Assembly (NCBI GenBank): GCA_964653855.1
Contig: CAZZFV010000033.1
Location: 1-24,224 of the forward strand
Direction of reading: 5' to 3'
Source of the DNA: RGIG3528 sp964653855
GTDB lineage: Bacteria; Bacillota; Clostridia; Lachnospirales; Lachnospiraceae
Length of the DNA stretch: 24,224 nt
Position 1 is the first letter of the stretch; each line of letters begins with the position of its first letter. The position numbers and the translations under genes are program-made. Below are positions 24,220 to 24,224 of this stretch, one piece after another. Under the pieces are notes generated by a model. That model saw only the letters and a program-made list of their open reading frames with translations, was not told the DNA's origin and searched no databases.

Positions 24220-24224
24220 TATTT

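Overview
The window looks like a draft contig from a low-to-moderate GC Firmicute, most likely a motile member of the Clostridia (Lachnospiraceae-like). This is inferred from the strong AGGAGG-type ribosome binding sites, TTGACA/TATAAT promoters, lipoprotein signals, an FMN riboswitch ahead of a RibU transporter, a pgi of the common clostridial type and a shared-ATPase style CUT1 sugar ABC transporter. No rRNA, tRNA, IS element or CRISPR array was seen. A 10-base N gap interrupts pgi.

Left part (1-3250, minus strand): the start of ribU (riboflavin ECF S component, running off the left edge) with its FMN riboswitch and a clean promoter; a terminator; a small cytoplasmic glycerophosphodiester phosphodiesterase; and pgi, broken only by the assembly gap.

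Middle (3280-12658, plus strand): a carbohydrate cluster made of two CUT1 permeases, an unusually long solute-binding lipoprotein with an extra C-terminal membrane anchor, a two-OB-fold-like lipoprotein with its own promoter and strong terminator, an NYN-LOTUS putative ribonuclease, a GPH-family sugar:cation symporter and a cytoplasmic GH31 alpha-glycosidase. No ATPase and no regulator are encoded here, so the ABC system probably borrows an MsmK-type ATPase. The likely logic is import of an alpha-linked oligosaccharide or glycoside followed by hydrolysis inside the cell.

Right part (12675-24224, minus strand): a YfcE-type phosphodiesterase, converging on GH31 and possibly terminated by a hairpin inside the GH31 coding sequence; a methyl-accepting chemotaxis protein with a long charged cytoplasmic N-terminus and a Gly-Met-Glu repeat insertion in its sensor; a DUF4160/DUF2442 pair; and a 2361-residue secreted repeat protein filling 16823-23908.

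The giant protein is the most unusual object. It has a signal peptide, two Ig-like (BIG2) domains, Pro-Thr linkers, and two homologous YD/MORN-like repeat modules. The second module is expanded by nested families of about 50 and 80 residues. It ends in an acidic Ser/Thr/Glu tail with no visible cell-wall anchor. It lacks both the Rhs core and a C-terminal toxin. Its promoter carries a strong dyad over the -10 box, and its long leader holds a two-codon minigene with a perfect Shine-Dalgarno.
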